A program made the position numbers and the translations under genes. From positions 1 through 40,932 of the forward strand of contig PALE01000037.1 of the NCBI GenBank assembly GCA_002706445.1: a DNA stretch of 40,932 nt. Direction: 5' to 3'. Shown one piece after another: positions 18,087-26,469 of this stretch; positions within the stretch are counted from its first letter, which is position 1; each line of letters opens with the position of its first letter. Under the pieces are notes generated by a model. The model was not told the origin of the DNA and made no database searches. It saw only the letters and a list, made by a program, of their open reading frames with translations. The stretch is from Erythrobacteraceae bacterium (lineage in GTDB: Bacteria; Pseudomonadota; Alphaproteobacteria; Sphingomonadales; Sphingomonadaceae).

Positions 18087-21000
18087 TCAGGTGCCGGTCT
18101 GAAACCCGTCGGCGGGATCGTCGGCGACGCACAGCAGGTCGTAGGCGAGGCTTTCCACCAGTTCGGACGCAAAGGGTTCGCGCAGCGCACGCTCGAATAC
18201 CGATGCTTTGTCGCCCAGTTCCGCTTCGCCGAAAATCGCTGCGGTTCCCGCAAGCTTGTGAACGAGCCGGGCGAGGTTCGCGAAAGTCTCGTCGGATCGC
18301 TGCTCTGCGCCCAGATCGCCCCGCTCGAGCGCATCGCGCACCGCTTCGACCGCTTCGCTGCGGCGTTCGTTCCAACGCCCTAGCAACGCAGGCGAGTGGC
18401 TTTGCGAAGGGATGGACGGCGTGTCTTCGTCGGCGGTGGGCGGCGGTAGCAAGGCCGTGGCACCGACCGGCGAGGTCTGCTGCGCCGGCGTTTCTACGTC
18501 CGCTGCATTGCCATCGGAATGCTCGTCTTCATTGTCCACGATCCGCGTGGGCAGCCAACGCTGGAGCACACGCGCAAGATTGGCGAAGACCAGCGGCTTG
18601 GCGAGATGGGCCTGCATTCCGGCAGCGCGCGCAGCGGCGATATCATCGGGGAAAGCGTTTGCGGTGAGAGCGACGATCGGCATGACATCGGGACCGATCC
18701 CTTCGGCACGGATCGCCCGTGTCGCGGCAAAGCCATCGCAGCCGGGCATCTGGATATCCATCAGGACCAGATCGTAAAGCCGGTCGCGCAAGGCAGCGTC
18801 GATCACCATTGCGATCGCTTCATTCCCGTCATGCGCGATGGCGACCTGCTGCCCGCACCGTTCAAGCATTTCGCTGGCGAGCATACGGTTCACATCGTGA
18901 TCCTCGACCAGCAGGATGCGCGCGCTTTGGGGCAGGTCCGCAGGCTCGACCAGTTCGCTTTCGTGGATGCTGGTCTTGGCCGGGGTGGCATAGACCGCGG
19001 GCAAAGTGAGCCGGAAGGTGGAGCCTTCTCCGAGGGCGCTGCTGACCTCGATTGTGCCGCCGAGCAGTTCGGCCAGCTGGCGGCTGATGGTGAGGCCCAG
19101 TCCGGTCCCTCCAAATCGCCTTGCCGTATCGCCTTCAGCCTGGGTGAAGGGCGCAAAAATCGTCTTCAGCCGGTTGGGGCTGATGCCGATTCCGGTGTCG
19201 CTCACTTCGATCACGATCGAGGAAGCGCCTGCCCAATAGCTGATGTCAACTTTGCCCGCTTCGGTGAACTTCACGGCATTGCCGACCAAGTTGAGGATAA
19301 TCTGCCGCAGCCGCAGCCCGTCGGTTTTCACCCATGGACGCTGGAACGGATCGTCCAGCGGATCGTCCCCTGGCTCGCGAGCTTCTTCGTCCTCATCGCC
19401 GTGGACCGCTGCGAAATTGAACTCCAGACCCTTGCTTTCGGCGGTCGGGCGATGGAGCGCGGCACATTCCGCGATGGTCGCAAACAGATCGACCGGCTCG
19501 CTATCGATCGAAATCTCGCCCGCTTCGATTTTCGACAGGTCGAGAATATCGTTGAGCAACATCATCATCGAGCGCCCGGACTGCACGATCATCTCGGTAT
19601 AGCGGCGATTGTCCTCGTCGAGTTCGCCTTGCAGCATAAGCTCGGCGAAACCGAGCACGCCGTTCATGGGGGTGCGGATTTCGTGGCTCATATTGGCAAG
19701 AAATTCGCTTTTCGCGCGTGCTGCATTTTCGGCGTTGGCGCGCGCACGGGTCAGCAGCAATTCGAGCTCCACCCGGTCGGTCACATCGCGCGCAGACACC
19801 ACGATACCGCGGCGTTCGCCGGTTTCGGGATCGATCACGAGGCTGCAATCCGCCTCGATGAAGACCGGCATGCCTTCCTCACTATCAAGCAGACGACGAT
19901 AGGTGATCCGTTCTTTCAGGCTGATCCCGTTCAGCATGCGATCGAGCACCTGCCCGATCCGGTCATAGGCATCTTCGTGCGATCGCTCGTTCGCGCGCTT
20001 GCCGATCAGGTCTTCAGGAGGGCGCCCGAGCACCGTTTCGACCGACGGCGAGACATAGGTGCAGATGCCGTTGTTATCGAGCTTGAGAACGGCATCGGCG
20101 ATGTTCTCGGTCAGCAGCGCGATCTCGTTGCGGCCCTCGGCAATCTCTCTGGTCATCCGCGCCCGACCGGCAAGGATGGCTGCGACCGGCAGGCCGGTGG
20201 TGAAATTGACCGCGACGAAGGCCTGGATCAGGTGCGCTTGGCTGATCGGTGCGTTCAGGCTGTGAGCAATCGGACCAAGGCCCAAATAGGTCAGCAGGCT
20301 GGACAATGCGGCAATACCGGGAACGAACAAGGCGCATCCCGGCGCGCCCAGCCGGAATGCGATCAGCATGGTCAGCGGAGGGACGAGGAACAACAGCGGA
20401 TAGACGGTCTGTTCGAAGACGAGGAACACACCGACCAGGCCGCCAAGGATCAAGGCCGCGCCGGTTGTGGTGGTGGTGTGTTGCAGTGACGCGCGGACAT
20501 CGCGCTCTGCCGTCAACACCAGTGCAGCCGGCACGATGAGCAGCATCCCCATACTGTGAGCAAGGAACCATGAACTCGCACCGGCGATCGCTGAGCTCGG
20601 GGTTGCCCCCAGCATCGGCACGGCGATGACCATGGAAACGATGGGCCCGATGAAGCCTCCATATTGCAGAAACGATCCCAGGTGGGCGAGCCGCGTCAGA
20701 TCGGGCTGCAGCGCGCAGAAACGCCGGACGAGCCACATCACAAGCGCGATTTCAACCAGATAGGCGAGTGTGAAGTTCAGCGCCGCGACCAGTGTGCTCT
20801 CATTGCCGAGATGGGCGCTCAGAGCAGCCAGACCGATAGCGGCATAGGCGGGGACTTCGCTTTTCGGTCGTGCTAAGAGCAGCAGGGCGACCGCCGCTGC
20901 GCTCGGCATCCATACAGAGGCAAGCGAGGGAGAGACGCGGGCGAGAGCAAGACACAGGGCCGCGAGCACGAAGAAGACCACTCCTCCGGCAAGCGCGACC

Positions 21001-21134
21001 AACAGACTGCGCATGTCGGGCGGGCCTGTCGCAAGCATGGGAACCCCGGCGCGCTGCATCCGATCCTGTTCGGGTCGAAGAGGCTGCACCTCAAAGGGCG
21101 GCTGCGAATTTGCGGCTTTGATCGTTTGCTCCAT
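18087..21134 (-). CDS. MASE1-type hybrid histidine kinase (PAS-HisKA-HATPase-REC-Hpt)
   Basis: 1015 residues from ATG 21134; a TTG six bases earlier is also open and no good SD is seen. Order: a cytoplasmic N-tail, about eight TM helices of MASE1 type (40-310, with ASVWMPSAAAVALLLL), then PAS/PAC (about 330-455: LTENIADAVLKLDNNG...RGIVVSARDVTDR). HisKA has SHEIRTPMNG (His near 483), HATPase has NLVGNAVKFTEAG and FGGTGLGLTISRQ, REC has VLMDIQMPGCDG (Asp near 791), and a C-terminal Hpt has ARLVHKLAGTAAIFG (His near 959). All phosphorelay residues are present, so it should send phosphate via the Hpt to a separate regulator not in this window. It is divergent from the TonB gene. The signal is unknown. 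Confidence 0.92.
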   Translation of the reverse strand: MEQTIKAANSQPPFEVQPLRPEQDRMQRAGVPMLATGPPDMRSLLVALAGGVVFFVLAALCLALARVSPSLASVWMPSAAAVALLLLARPKSEVPAYAAIGLAALSAHLGNESTLVAALNFTLAYLVEIALVMWLVRRFCALQPDLTRLAHLGSFLQYGGFIGPIVSMVIAVPMLGATPSSAIAGASSWFLAHSMGMLLIVPAALVLTAERDVRASLQHTTTTTGAALILGGLVGVFLVFEQTVYPLLFLVPPLTMLIAFRLGAPGCALFVPGIAALSSLLTYLGLGPIAHSLNAPISQAHLIQAFVAVNFTTGLPVAAILAGRARMTREIAEGRNEIALLTENIADAVLKLDNNGICTYVSPSVETVLGRPPEDLIGKRANERSHEDAYDRIGQVLDRMLNGISLKERITYRRLLDSEEGMPVFIEADCSLVIDPETGERRGIVVSARDVTDRVELELLLTRARANAENAARAKSEFLANMSHEIRTPMNGVLGFAELMLQGELDEDNRRYTEMIVQSGRSMMMLLNDILDLSKIEAGEISIDSEPVDLFATIAECAALHRPTAESKGLEFNFAAVHGDEDEEAREPGDDPLDDPFQRPWVKTDGLRLRQIILNLVGNAVKFTEAGKVDISYWAGASSIVIEVSDTGIGISPNRLKTIFAPFTQAEGDTARRFGGTGLGLTISRQLAELLGGTIEVSSALGEGSTFRLTLPAVYATPAKTSIHESELVEPADLPQSARILLVEDHDVNRMLASEMLERCGQQVAIAHDGNEAIAMVIDAALRDRLYDLVLMDIQMPGCDGFAATRAIRAEGIGPDVMPIVALTANAFPDDIAAARAAGMQAHLAKPLVFANLARVLQRWLPTRIVDNEDEHSDGNAADVETPAQQTSPVGATALLPPPTADEDTPSIPSQSHSPALLGRWNERRSEAVEAVRDALERGDLGAEQRSDETFANLARLVHKLAGTAAIFGEAELGDKASVFERALREPFASELVESLAYDLLCVADDPADGFQTGT

Positions 21135-21232
21135 CGCCAATCATTGGAGAACTGGTGTAGGAGATGTTCGGGGCCCAGCCCGACCGTGCCCAAACCGTAC
21201 TCCACCTCCAAGATATTTATGGCACAAGATAG

Positions 21233-21958
21233 ATGACCCAATCCCCGTCCCGCTATCAGGGAAAACCGAAAGGTCCGCGCTGGCCGCTGATCGTCGCGAT
21301 TGTGCTGTTTCATGTGCTCGTGCTGTATGGTCTGGCGCGTTTTCTCGCGCCCGATATCACCCGCTCGGTCGAACAGCAGGTGCTCGACGGGTTAACCGTG
21401 ATCGTCACCACGCCCGATCCCGAGCCGGTCACCGATCCCGAACCCGACGAAGGCGCCGCCGGTGCGCCGGGTGAAGATGCCGTGCCGCAGCCGGTGACCG
21501 CGCCGACATCGCGGATCGAGCGCAATCCCGAGCCGCGCCCGCAAGCCTCGTCGACCGGAACCGCAACGCGTTCGGGCGCGCAGGATTCGGGCGATGGGAC
21601 CGGGGCACAGGGTGACGGGCTGGGCACGGGCAGCGGCAATGGCGGCGGCGGGCAGGGCAATGGCGTTGCAGAGCGGCCCACTGTGCGCTCGGGCACGCTC
21701 GACCCGCGCCGGGACTTCCCGGTGCCCGAAGGCGGGCGCGAAACGCGGTTCGGGACTTCGGTCACAGTGGTCTTCACCGTCACCACCGATGGCCGCGCGC
21801 GCAATTGTTCGGTGGCGCGCAGTTCGGCGGATGCGGAGACGACTTCGCTGGTGTGCGGATTGGTGATCGAAAAGATCCGCTTCAATCCGGCACGCACGCG
21901 GGCAGGGGAGCCGGTCGAAGCACGCTATGGCTACCGCGTTGATTTCAGGGAGAGATAG
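21233..21958 (+). CDS. TonB-family energy transducer
   Basis: 241 residues: one N-terminal TM helix (WPLIVAIVLFHVLVLYGLARFL, about 17-38), a periplasmic linker rich in Pro, Glu, Gly and Ser (PDPEPVTDPEPDEG..., then a Gly/Asn/Gln tract), and a C-terminal TonB-like domain (TSVTVVFTVTTDGRARNC...IEKIRFNPA...). It would carry proton-motive energy from ExbBD to outer-membrane receptors such as the two in this window. No exbB/exbD lies next to it. Two Cys in the C-terminal domain could pair. The gene is divergent from the hybrid kinase with under 100 bp between them. Confidence 0.85.
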   Translation: MTQSPSRYQGKPKGPRWPLIVAIVLFHVLVLYGLARFLAPDITRSVEQQVLDGLTVIVTTPDPEPVTDPEPDEGAAGAPGEDAVPQPVTAPTSRIERNPEPRPQASSTGTATRSGAQDSGDGTGAQGDGLGTGSGNGGGGQGNGVAERPTVRSGTLDPRRDFPVPEGGRETRFGTSVTVVFTVTTDGRARNCSVARSSADAETTSLVCGLVIEKIRFNPARTRAGEPVEARYGYRVDFRER

Positions 21959-22039
21959 CGCCGAAGCGGTGCGAGAATGCGGCAGATTTGCGGCGCTCTT
22001 CACTGGCTTTACACACTCCGGATGCTAAAGCCGCTAACC

Positions 22040-23083
22040 ATGACTGACGAGCGCGCCATTCATCCTGTAATCCTGTGCGGCGGCAGCGGCACACGGCTGT
22101 GGCCGGTGAGCCGCAAGACCTGCCCCAAGCCGTTCCTGCCGCTGGTGGGCGAGACGACCCTGTTCGAACAGGCGGTCGGACGCGTTGCAGGCCATGCGCG
22201 CTTTGCCGCTCCGATCATCGTGGCAGGCGCGGCGCATGGTGAACTCATCACCGCGCAGATGCACGGGGGCAAACATCGCCTGATCGTGGAGCCTTCTGCG
22301 CGCAACACCGCGCCCGCGATCGCGCTTGCCGCTGCGCTGCTCCCGCCCGATGACATCATGCTGGTCTGCCCGAGCGACCACCACATTGCCGACGAAGCCG
22401 CCTTTCGCAGCGCGGCTCTCGCAGCGGCGGCACTGGCGGCGGATGATTACCTCGTCAGCTTCGGTATCGCGCCCGACCGGCCCGAGACAGGCTATGGCTA
22501 TATCCGCCGCGGCGAGCCGCTGGCGGGGGGCTATGCCCTTGCGCAATTCGTCGAAAAGCCGGATCTCGCGCGCGCGAAGGATTATCTGGCGAGCGGCGAA
22601 TACAGCTGGAATGGAGGCATCTTTGCCTTCCGCGCGGGCGCCTTGCTCGCCGAACTCTCCGCGCATCGCCCTGCCATGGCAGAGGCGGTCCGCGAAGCCG
22701 TTGCCAAGGGCCGCAAAGACGGCTCGCGCTTCCACCCCGACGCCGATGTGTTCGCCGCGATCGAGGGCGATTCCATCGACTATGCGGTGATGGAAAACAC
22801 CGCACGCGCCGCCATGGTGCCGGCCGACATGGGCTGGTCCGATATCGGCAATTGGGCAGCCCTGCACGAAGCGCTCGAAAGCGATTCCGATGGCAATACG
22901 GTGCGTGGGGCGCAGGCCGATCTCAGCGATTGCCGTAATGTTCTCGCCATGAGCGACGGGCCGCGCATATCGGCGGTCGGGCTCGAGGACGTCGTGATCG
23001 TGGTGTCCGATGGCGAGGTGCTGGTGACCACGCGCGACGGCGCGCAAAAGGTCGGCAAACTGCCCGGAGCGTCCAACCAGTGA
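22040..23083 (+). CDS. manC: Mannose-1-phosphate guanylyltransferase
   Basis: 347 residues from ATG 22040; an ATG at 22022 is also in frame. It makes GDP-mannose from GTP and mannose-1-phosphate for envelope polysaccharides. Motifs: the nucleotidyl-transferase signature LCGGSGTRLWPVSRKTCPKP, EPSARNTAPAIALAA, PSDHHI, FVEKPD, YSWNGGIFAF and GWSDIGNW. It has the GMP domain and a short beta-helix-like end but no C-terminal phosphomannose-isomerase cupin, so it is the monofunctional form. The stop overlaps the GTG start of the separate isomerase gene (GTGA), which supplies the missing activity as a coupled partner. Confidence 0.9.
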   Translation: MTDERAIHPVILCGGSGTRLWPVSRKTCPKPFLPLVGETTLFEQAVGRVAGHARFAAPIIVAGAAHGELITAQMHGGKHRLIVEPSARNTAPAIALAAALLPPDDIMLVCPSDHHIADEAAFRSAALAAAALAADDYLVSFGIAPDRPETGYGYIRRGEPLAGGYALAQFVEKPDLARAKDYLASGEYSWNGGIFAFRAGALLAELSAHRPAMAEAVREAVAKGRKDGSRFHPDADVFAAIEGDSIDYAVMENTARAAMVPADMGWSDIGNWAALHEALESDSDGNTVRGAQADLSDCRNVLAMSDGPRISAVGLEDVVIVVSDGEVLVTTRDGAQKVGKLPGASNQ

Positions 23084-23883
23084 CCGCGCGCCGCTTGCCC
23101 ACTCTCATGGTCGAGAAGGTCTGGGGCCGCGAAGCGCTGCCCGCGCCTTTTTCGGCGCCGCAGGGTAAGCGGATCGGTGAAATCTGGTTCAAGCCGCCGC
23201 CCGAGCTGCCGCAATTGCTGGTCAAATACCTCTTCACCAGCGAAAAGCTGTCGGTGCAGGTCCACCCCTCCGACGCGCAGGCGCTGGCGGGTGAGGATGG
23301 CAAGGAAGAATGCTGGCTGGTGCTCGATGCCGAGCCGGGGGCGAAGCTGGCAATCGGCTTTAACGAGCCGCTTACGCCGGACCAGATCGAAGCCGCCGCG
23401 CGCGATGGGTCGATTGAGCAGTTGTTGACATGGCACGATGCTGCGGCAGGGGACATATTCTACCTGCCCGCAGGCACTGTGCATGCCATCGGCCCCGGCC
23501 TCTCGCTGGTCGAAGTGCAGCAGAACTCGGACACGACCTTTCGCCTTTACGACTATGGCCGCCCGCGCGAATTGCACCTCGAACGGGCGCTCGCGGTGGC
23601 GCAAGGCACGCCTTATCCGGCCGAGCACAGATCGAGCGTGGCCGAACGCGGGCAGGTGCTGGTCGATGGTGCGCATTTCAGGCTCGACCGGATCGAAGGC
23701 GCTCCCGATGCAGAGATTGCTTCGGCTTATCCCGGCGCATTACTGGCGCTGCCGCTGTCGGGCGCCCTTGCGACACGCGACGGCAAGGAAAGCGCGGCGG
23801 CAGGCGAATGCCTCTATGCAGCGTCGCTCGACACGCTCGATTTCAGCGATGCCGGAATAACGCTGCTGACCCGCGCAGCCTGA
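23080..23883 (+). CDS. manA: Class I mannose-6-phosphate isomerase
   Basis: 267 residues, the short cupin form. Zinc-site motifs: QVHPSD, GKEECWLVLDAEPGA (E of the site) and LPAGTVHAIGPG. The EVQQNSDTTFRLYDYGR stretch is diagnostic for bacterial ManA. It interconverts fructose-6-P and mannose-6-P, the step feeding the adjacent ManC. The start is GTG 23080, four-base overlapped with the manC stop. It converges on the next gene with four bases between stops. A phosphomannomutase is not in this stretch. Confidence 0.9.
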   Translation: MTARRLPTLMVEKVWGREALPAPFSAPQGKRIGEIWFKPPPELPQLLVKYLFTSEKLSVQVHPSDAQALAGEDGKEECWLVLDAEPGAKLAIGFNEPLTPDQIEAAARDGSIEQLLTWHDAAAGDIFYLPAGTVHAIGPGLSLVEVQQNSDTTFRLYDYGRPRELHLERALAVAQGTPYPAEHRSSVAERGQVLVDGAHFRLDRIEGAPDAEIASAYPGALLALPLSGALATRDGKESAAAGECLYAASLDTLDFSDAGITLLTRAA

Positions 23884-23887
23884 CGCT

Positions 23888-24190
23888 TCAGCTCTTTTCG
23901 AGCATTCTGGTGCCGTATTTCCGCACCGCACCTTCAATCGTTCCGCGCATCATGCCCAGCATGCCGGGCAGGTCGAGTTCGATCACGACCTCGTCATCGC
24001 CCACGTCGATCCCGCCTTCGATCTGTTGTCCCATGGCGGTGATGTGGAGGTTCATGCGGTCCTCGTGCGGCCACTCGGTCTCGACCGTCGCCATGCCTGC
24101 GGGGAATTGATCGGAGATCTCGTGACCGTGTTCGTGCATGCGGCGACGCAATTCTTCGCGGCCCAGCGAGTGGGGGAGTGCAACGCGCAT
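23888..24190 (-). CDS. Polyhydroxyalkanoic acid system family protein
   Basis: 100 residues, soluble, beginning MRVALPHSLGREELRRRMHEH and ending VRKYGTRMLEKS. The LGREEARRR-like start and the EIDLPGML-type end (VVIELDLPGMLGMM) match the short 'PHA granule region' family (TIGR02610 type). The function is not established; members often lie near PHA genes, which are absent here. The ATG follows the stop of the xpaC-like gene directly (TAGATG), so it is the last gene of the telA operon. Confidence 0.75.
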   Translation of the reverse strand: MRVALPHSLGREELRRRMHEHGHEISDQFPAGMATVETEWPHEDRMNLHITAMGQQIEGGIDVGDDEVVIELDLPGMLGMMRGTIEGAVRKYGTRMLEKS

Positions 24191-25012
24191 CTAGCGGGGA
24201 GCCTTCTGTTCGTGTGCGGCGAAATCGGGGAGCGGCACGCCCGATCCCTGACCCTCGCCGCTCATATCCGCGATCAGATCGTCGCCGCCATAGCGGTACT
24301 CGAGATAGCGCGACTTCACTGCCAGATCGTCAAGCGCGCCCTCGGCCAGCTTGCGCGTCACGCGGTCGACCTCGCCCGATAGCCGCGTCAGGCTTTCTGT
24401 GAGGCGTTCGTCAGCGGTCTTGCCGGTGTGCTCCTCACCGCGCATGTGAGCGGGAATCTTGCGGTAATTGTCGATGGTCTCGGGGATGTACTCGCCCACC
24501 AGTTCGCGCACCTCGTCCATCGCCGGATGGCTGTCGTCGAGATGCTGCAACTGCAGCCCCAGCGCATCGAGCTGCACGCCGAGTTGATCGACCACGACCT
24601 GTGCCGCAGGCGGCAGCGACGGGCGCTGCGCTTCGAGCCAGAGCTCGGCGCGGCTTACCATTTGCTGCGGATTGCCCTGACGGATTTCAGCGCGTTTGGG
24701 CGGTTTGGGAGTGGGGGCCATGGCAAACACACCCACAGCGACTACGGTTGCCAGCATCAACGCCATGACGCCCCAGAAACCGATTCCACCGATCACAAAG
24801 CCGATCACGCCGGTCGCGATGTAAATCGCAAACAGCGCCGCCGCGAGCCAGGCGCCGCGCTTCAGCAGGTGCTGGAACTTGGCCTGCGCGCTGCCTTTGC
24901 CAATGCTCGCGCGCTTGCCGGAGCCGACACCGGGGCGGTGCGTGCCGCCCTGCTGCTGGGTCACCAGCGAGCGTTTTGCGGCGGCAAGGGTTTGATCGGG
25001 GGTTTCCTGCAC
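24191..25012 (-). CDS. XpaC-like membrane protein
   Basis: 273 residues: a basic N-terminus, two TM helices (GAWLAAALFAIYIATGVIGFV and GFWGVMALMLATVVAVGVFAM, about 52-95), then a cytoplasmic helical domain (LEAQRPSLPPAAQVVVDQLG...LVGEYIPETIDNYRKIP). This matches the family annotated from B. subtilis XpaC (5-bromo-4-chloroindolyl phosphate hydrolysis protein), which regularly travels with telA. Enzyme activity is doubtful; a partner role for TelA is more likely. It lies 14 bases after telA. Confidence 0.75.
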   Translation of the reverse strand: MQETPDQTLAAAKRSLVTQQQGGTHRPGVGSGKRASIGKGSAQAKFQHLLKRGAWLAAALFAIYIATGVIGFVIGGIGFWGVMALMLATVVAVGVFAMAPTPKPPKRAEIRQGNPQQMVSRAELWLEAQRPSLPPAAQVVVDQLGVQLDALGLQLQHLDDSHPAMDEVRELVGEYIPETIDNYRKIPAHMRGEEHTGKTADERLTESLTRLSGEVDRVTRKLAEGALDDLAVKSRYLEYRYGGDDLIADMSGEGQGSGVPLPDFAAHEQKAPR

Positions 25013-25026
25013 GCGTCTCTTTCCGT

Positions 25027-26259
25027 TCAGCTATCGAGCGCCAGCAGCGACGGGTTGCTCGCGACTTTGGCCTGAGCCTGCGCCTGACCTTCGGCGCGGG
25101 CGATATAGCCCTTGGACTTCTCGACCTCGTCCGACAACACGCCCACGGTCTGCTTCATGCTTTCGAGCGCGCGGACCTTGAAGTTGTCGACCTCGTCCAT
25201 CGTGTCGTAAATGTTCTGGAACGCGCGCTGGAGCGTTTCGAGCGGGATCGTGCTCGATGCCGCCTGCTCGTGGATCTGCGCGGTCTGTTCGCGCAGCAGC
25301 GTGCTGGTGGAATCGATGATGTTGGTGGTCGTCTCGTTCAGCGAGGTGATCTGTTGCAGCACCAGCTTCTGATTGGTCATCGCCTGCGCGACGGTAACAG
25401 CGGTGCGCAGCGCGCCGACCGTGGTGGTCGAAGCGCGATCGACGCCCTTCACCAGTTCGACATTGTTCTTTTTCACAAGGTCGAGTGCGAGATAGCCCTG
25501 CACGCTCACAGCCATTTGCGTCAGCAGGTCCTGCGTGCGTTGGCGGACGTAAAACAGCGCGGATTCGCGCAGCGCCTTGGCCTTTTCGGGGTCCGAGCTG
25601 TCGAGTTCGAGCGCTTTCGCCTCAAGCTTTTCGTCGAGCTTCTTGGCGATGTGGATCATCTGCTCCAGCTCGCCCATGGCTTCCCACAGCTTGGCGCGTT
25701 CGTTGTCGATCTCGGAATTGTCGAGGATCAGTTCCTTCTTGCCGCCCTCGAGGCTCTTGAGGATCGACTGGATGTGCGATTGCGACGAGGTGTAGCTGTC
25801 GAAATAGTTCTTCAGCTTGTTGCCGAAGGGGATGATGCCGAACAGCTTGCGCGGGGCGAGCAGATTGTTCTTGCGGCCCGGATCGAGCTCTTCGACCGTG
25901 CGGCGCAGCTCGGCAAGGTCCTTGCCCACCGAACTATCGGCATCCATCGCGCGCACCGGACGATCGAGGAAGCGGTTCGAATGGCCCGCAGCAGCGCGGA
26001 TCTGTTCCTGACCCATGCGCGTGATCTGGTCGACCTTTTCACCGAAAGCGGGCGAATTGGCATCGACCGAGACGAGATCGGCCACGAAGGAATCGACCTT
26101 GCTTTCAAGCTTCGACTTCTGCTCGGTCGAAACCGGGACGAGGCCTGCTGCCTTTTCGGGCGCGACGTCAGGCACCGGATCGGGCGGCGTCAGCGTGAAC
26201 TCTGTTGCTTCCTTGGTCGCGGTGGCGATTTTGGTCTCTGGTGTCGTCTCGGTGCTCAT
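25027..26259 (-). CDS. telA: TelA-family toxic anion resistance protein
   Basis: 410 residues, almost wholly helical and soluble. Signatures: an N-terminal region ending RRTVEELDPGRKN, then FGIIPFGNKLKNYFDSY, LDNSEIDNERAKLWEAMGEL, a long coiled coil and LREQTAQIHEQAASSTIPLETLQ. This is the TelA family, linked to tellurite and other toxic-anion or envelope-stress resistance; the mechanism is unresolved. It is the first gene of a three-gene operon (telA, xpaC-like, PHA-system protein). Its promoter would lie in the gap to the divergent DUF389 gene, where there is an operator-like palindrome. Confidence 0.9.
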   Translation of the reverse strand: MSTETTPETKIATATKEATEFTLTPPDPVPDVAPEKAAGLVPVSTEQKSKLESKVDSFVADLVSVDANSPAFGEKVDQITRMGQEQIRAAAGHSNRFLDRPVRAMDADSSVGKDLAELRRTVEELDPGRKNNLLAPRKLFGIIPFGNKLKNYFDSYTSSQSHIQSILKSLEGGKKELILDNSEIDNERAKLWEAMGELEQMIHIAKKLDEKLEAKALELDSSDPEKAKALRESALFYVRQRTQDLLTQMAVSVQGYLALDLVKKNNVELVKGVDRASTTTVGALRTAVTVAQAMTNQKLVLQQITSLNETTTNIIDSTSTLLREQTAQIHEQAASSTIPLETLQRAFQNIYDTMDEVDNFKVRALESMKQTVGVLSDEVEKSKGYIARAEGQAQAQAKVASNPSLLALDS

Positions 26260-26326
26260 GCGCTCTCGTTTTGCTCCCTTGGGGCAAGGGGAGGAAGTAA
26301 ACCTCGCCCGAACCCTGCTTGACTAC

Positions 26327-26346
26327 TGTATTAGTGATCTAAGACA
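26327..26346. promoter_or_regulatory. Operator-like palindrome between telA and the DUF389 gene
   Basis: TGTATTAG-TGAT-CTAAGACA has 7 of 8 arm positions in inverted match. The AT-rich TGTnTTAG arms resemble GntR-family operators. On the minus strand TTGAAC lies 17 bases before TAATAC, which partly overlaps the palindrome, so a telA promoter here could be blocked by a repressor. On the plus strand TTGACT (26319-26324) abuts it. No regulator gene is next to it. Confidence 0.4.
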
Positions 26347-26469
26347 CGTTGTTCAAGTGAAGAGCGTAGCGCGTTTGCCTGCGCCAAGCCAACGCGCAAT
26401 TCGGCGGAGGATTGTGCGCGCTCGCCTAACTGCTTCCACTGGCGCGGCTTTATCCCTAAAGAAGCGCAA

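Noticed and set aside
18519-20489. Long open frame antisense to the hybrid histidine kinase; similar ones opposite the acyl-AMP ligase (28447-30156) and the alanine symporter (35148-36713)
   Set aside because: The sense strands carry full domain sets with catalytic residues; the antisense frames show only composition-driven openness.
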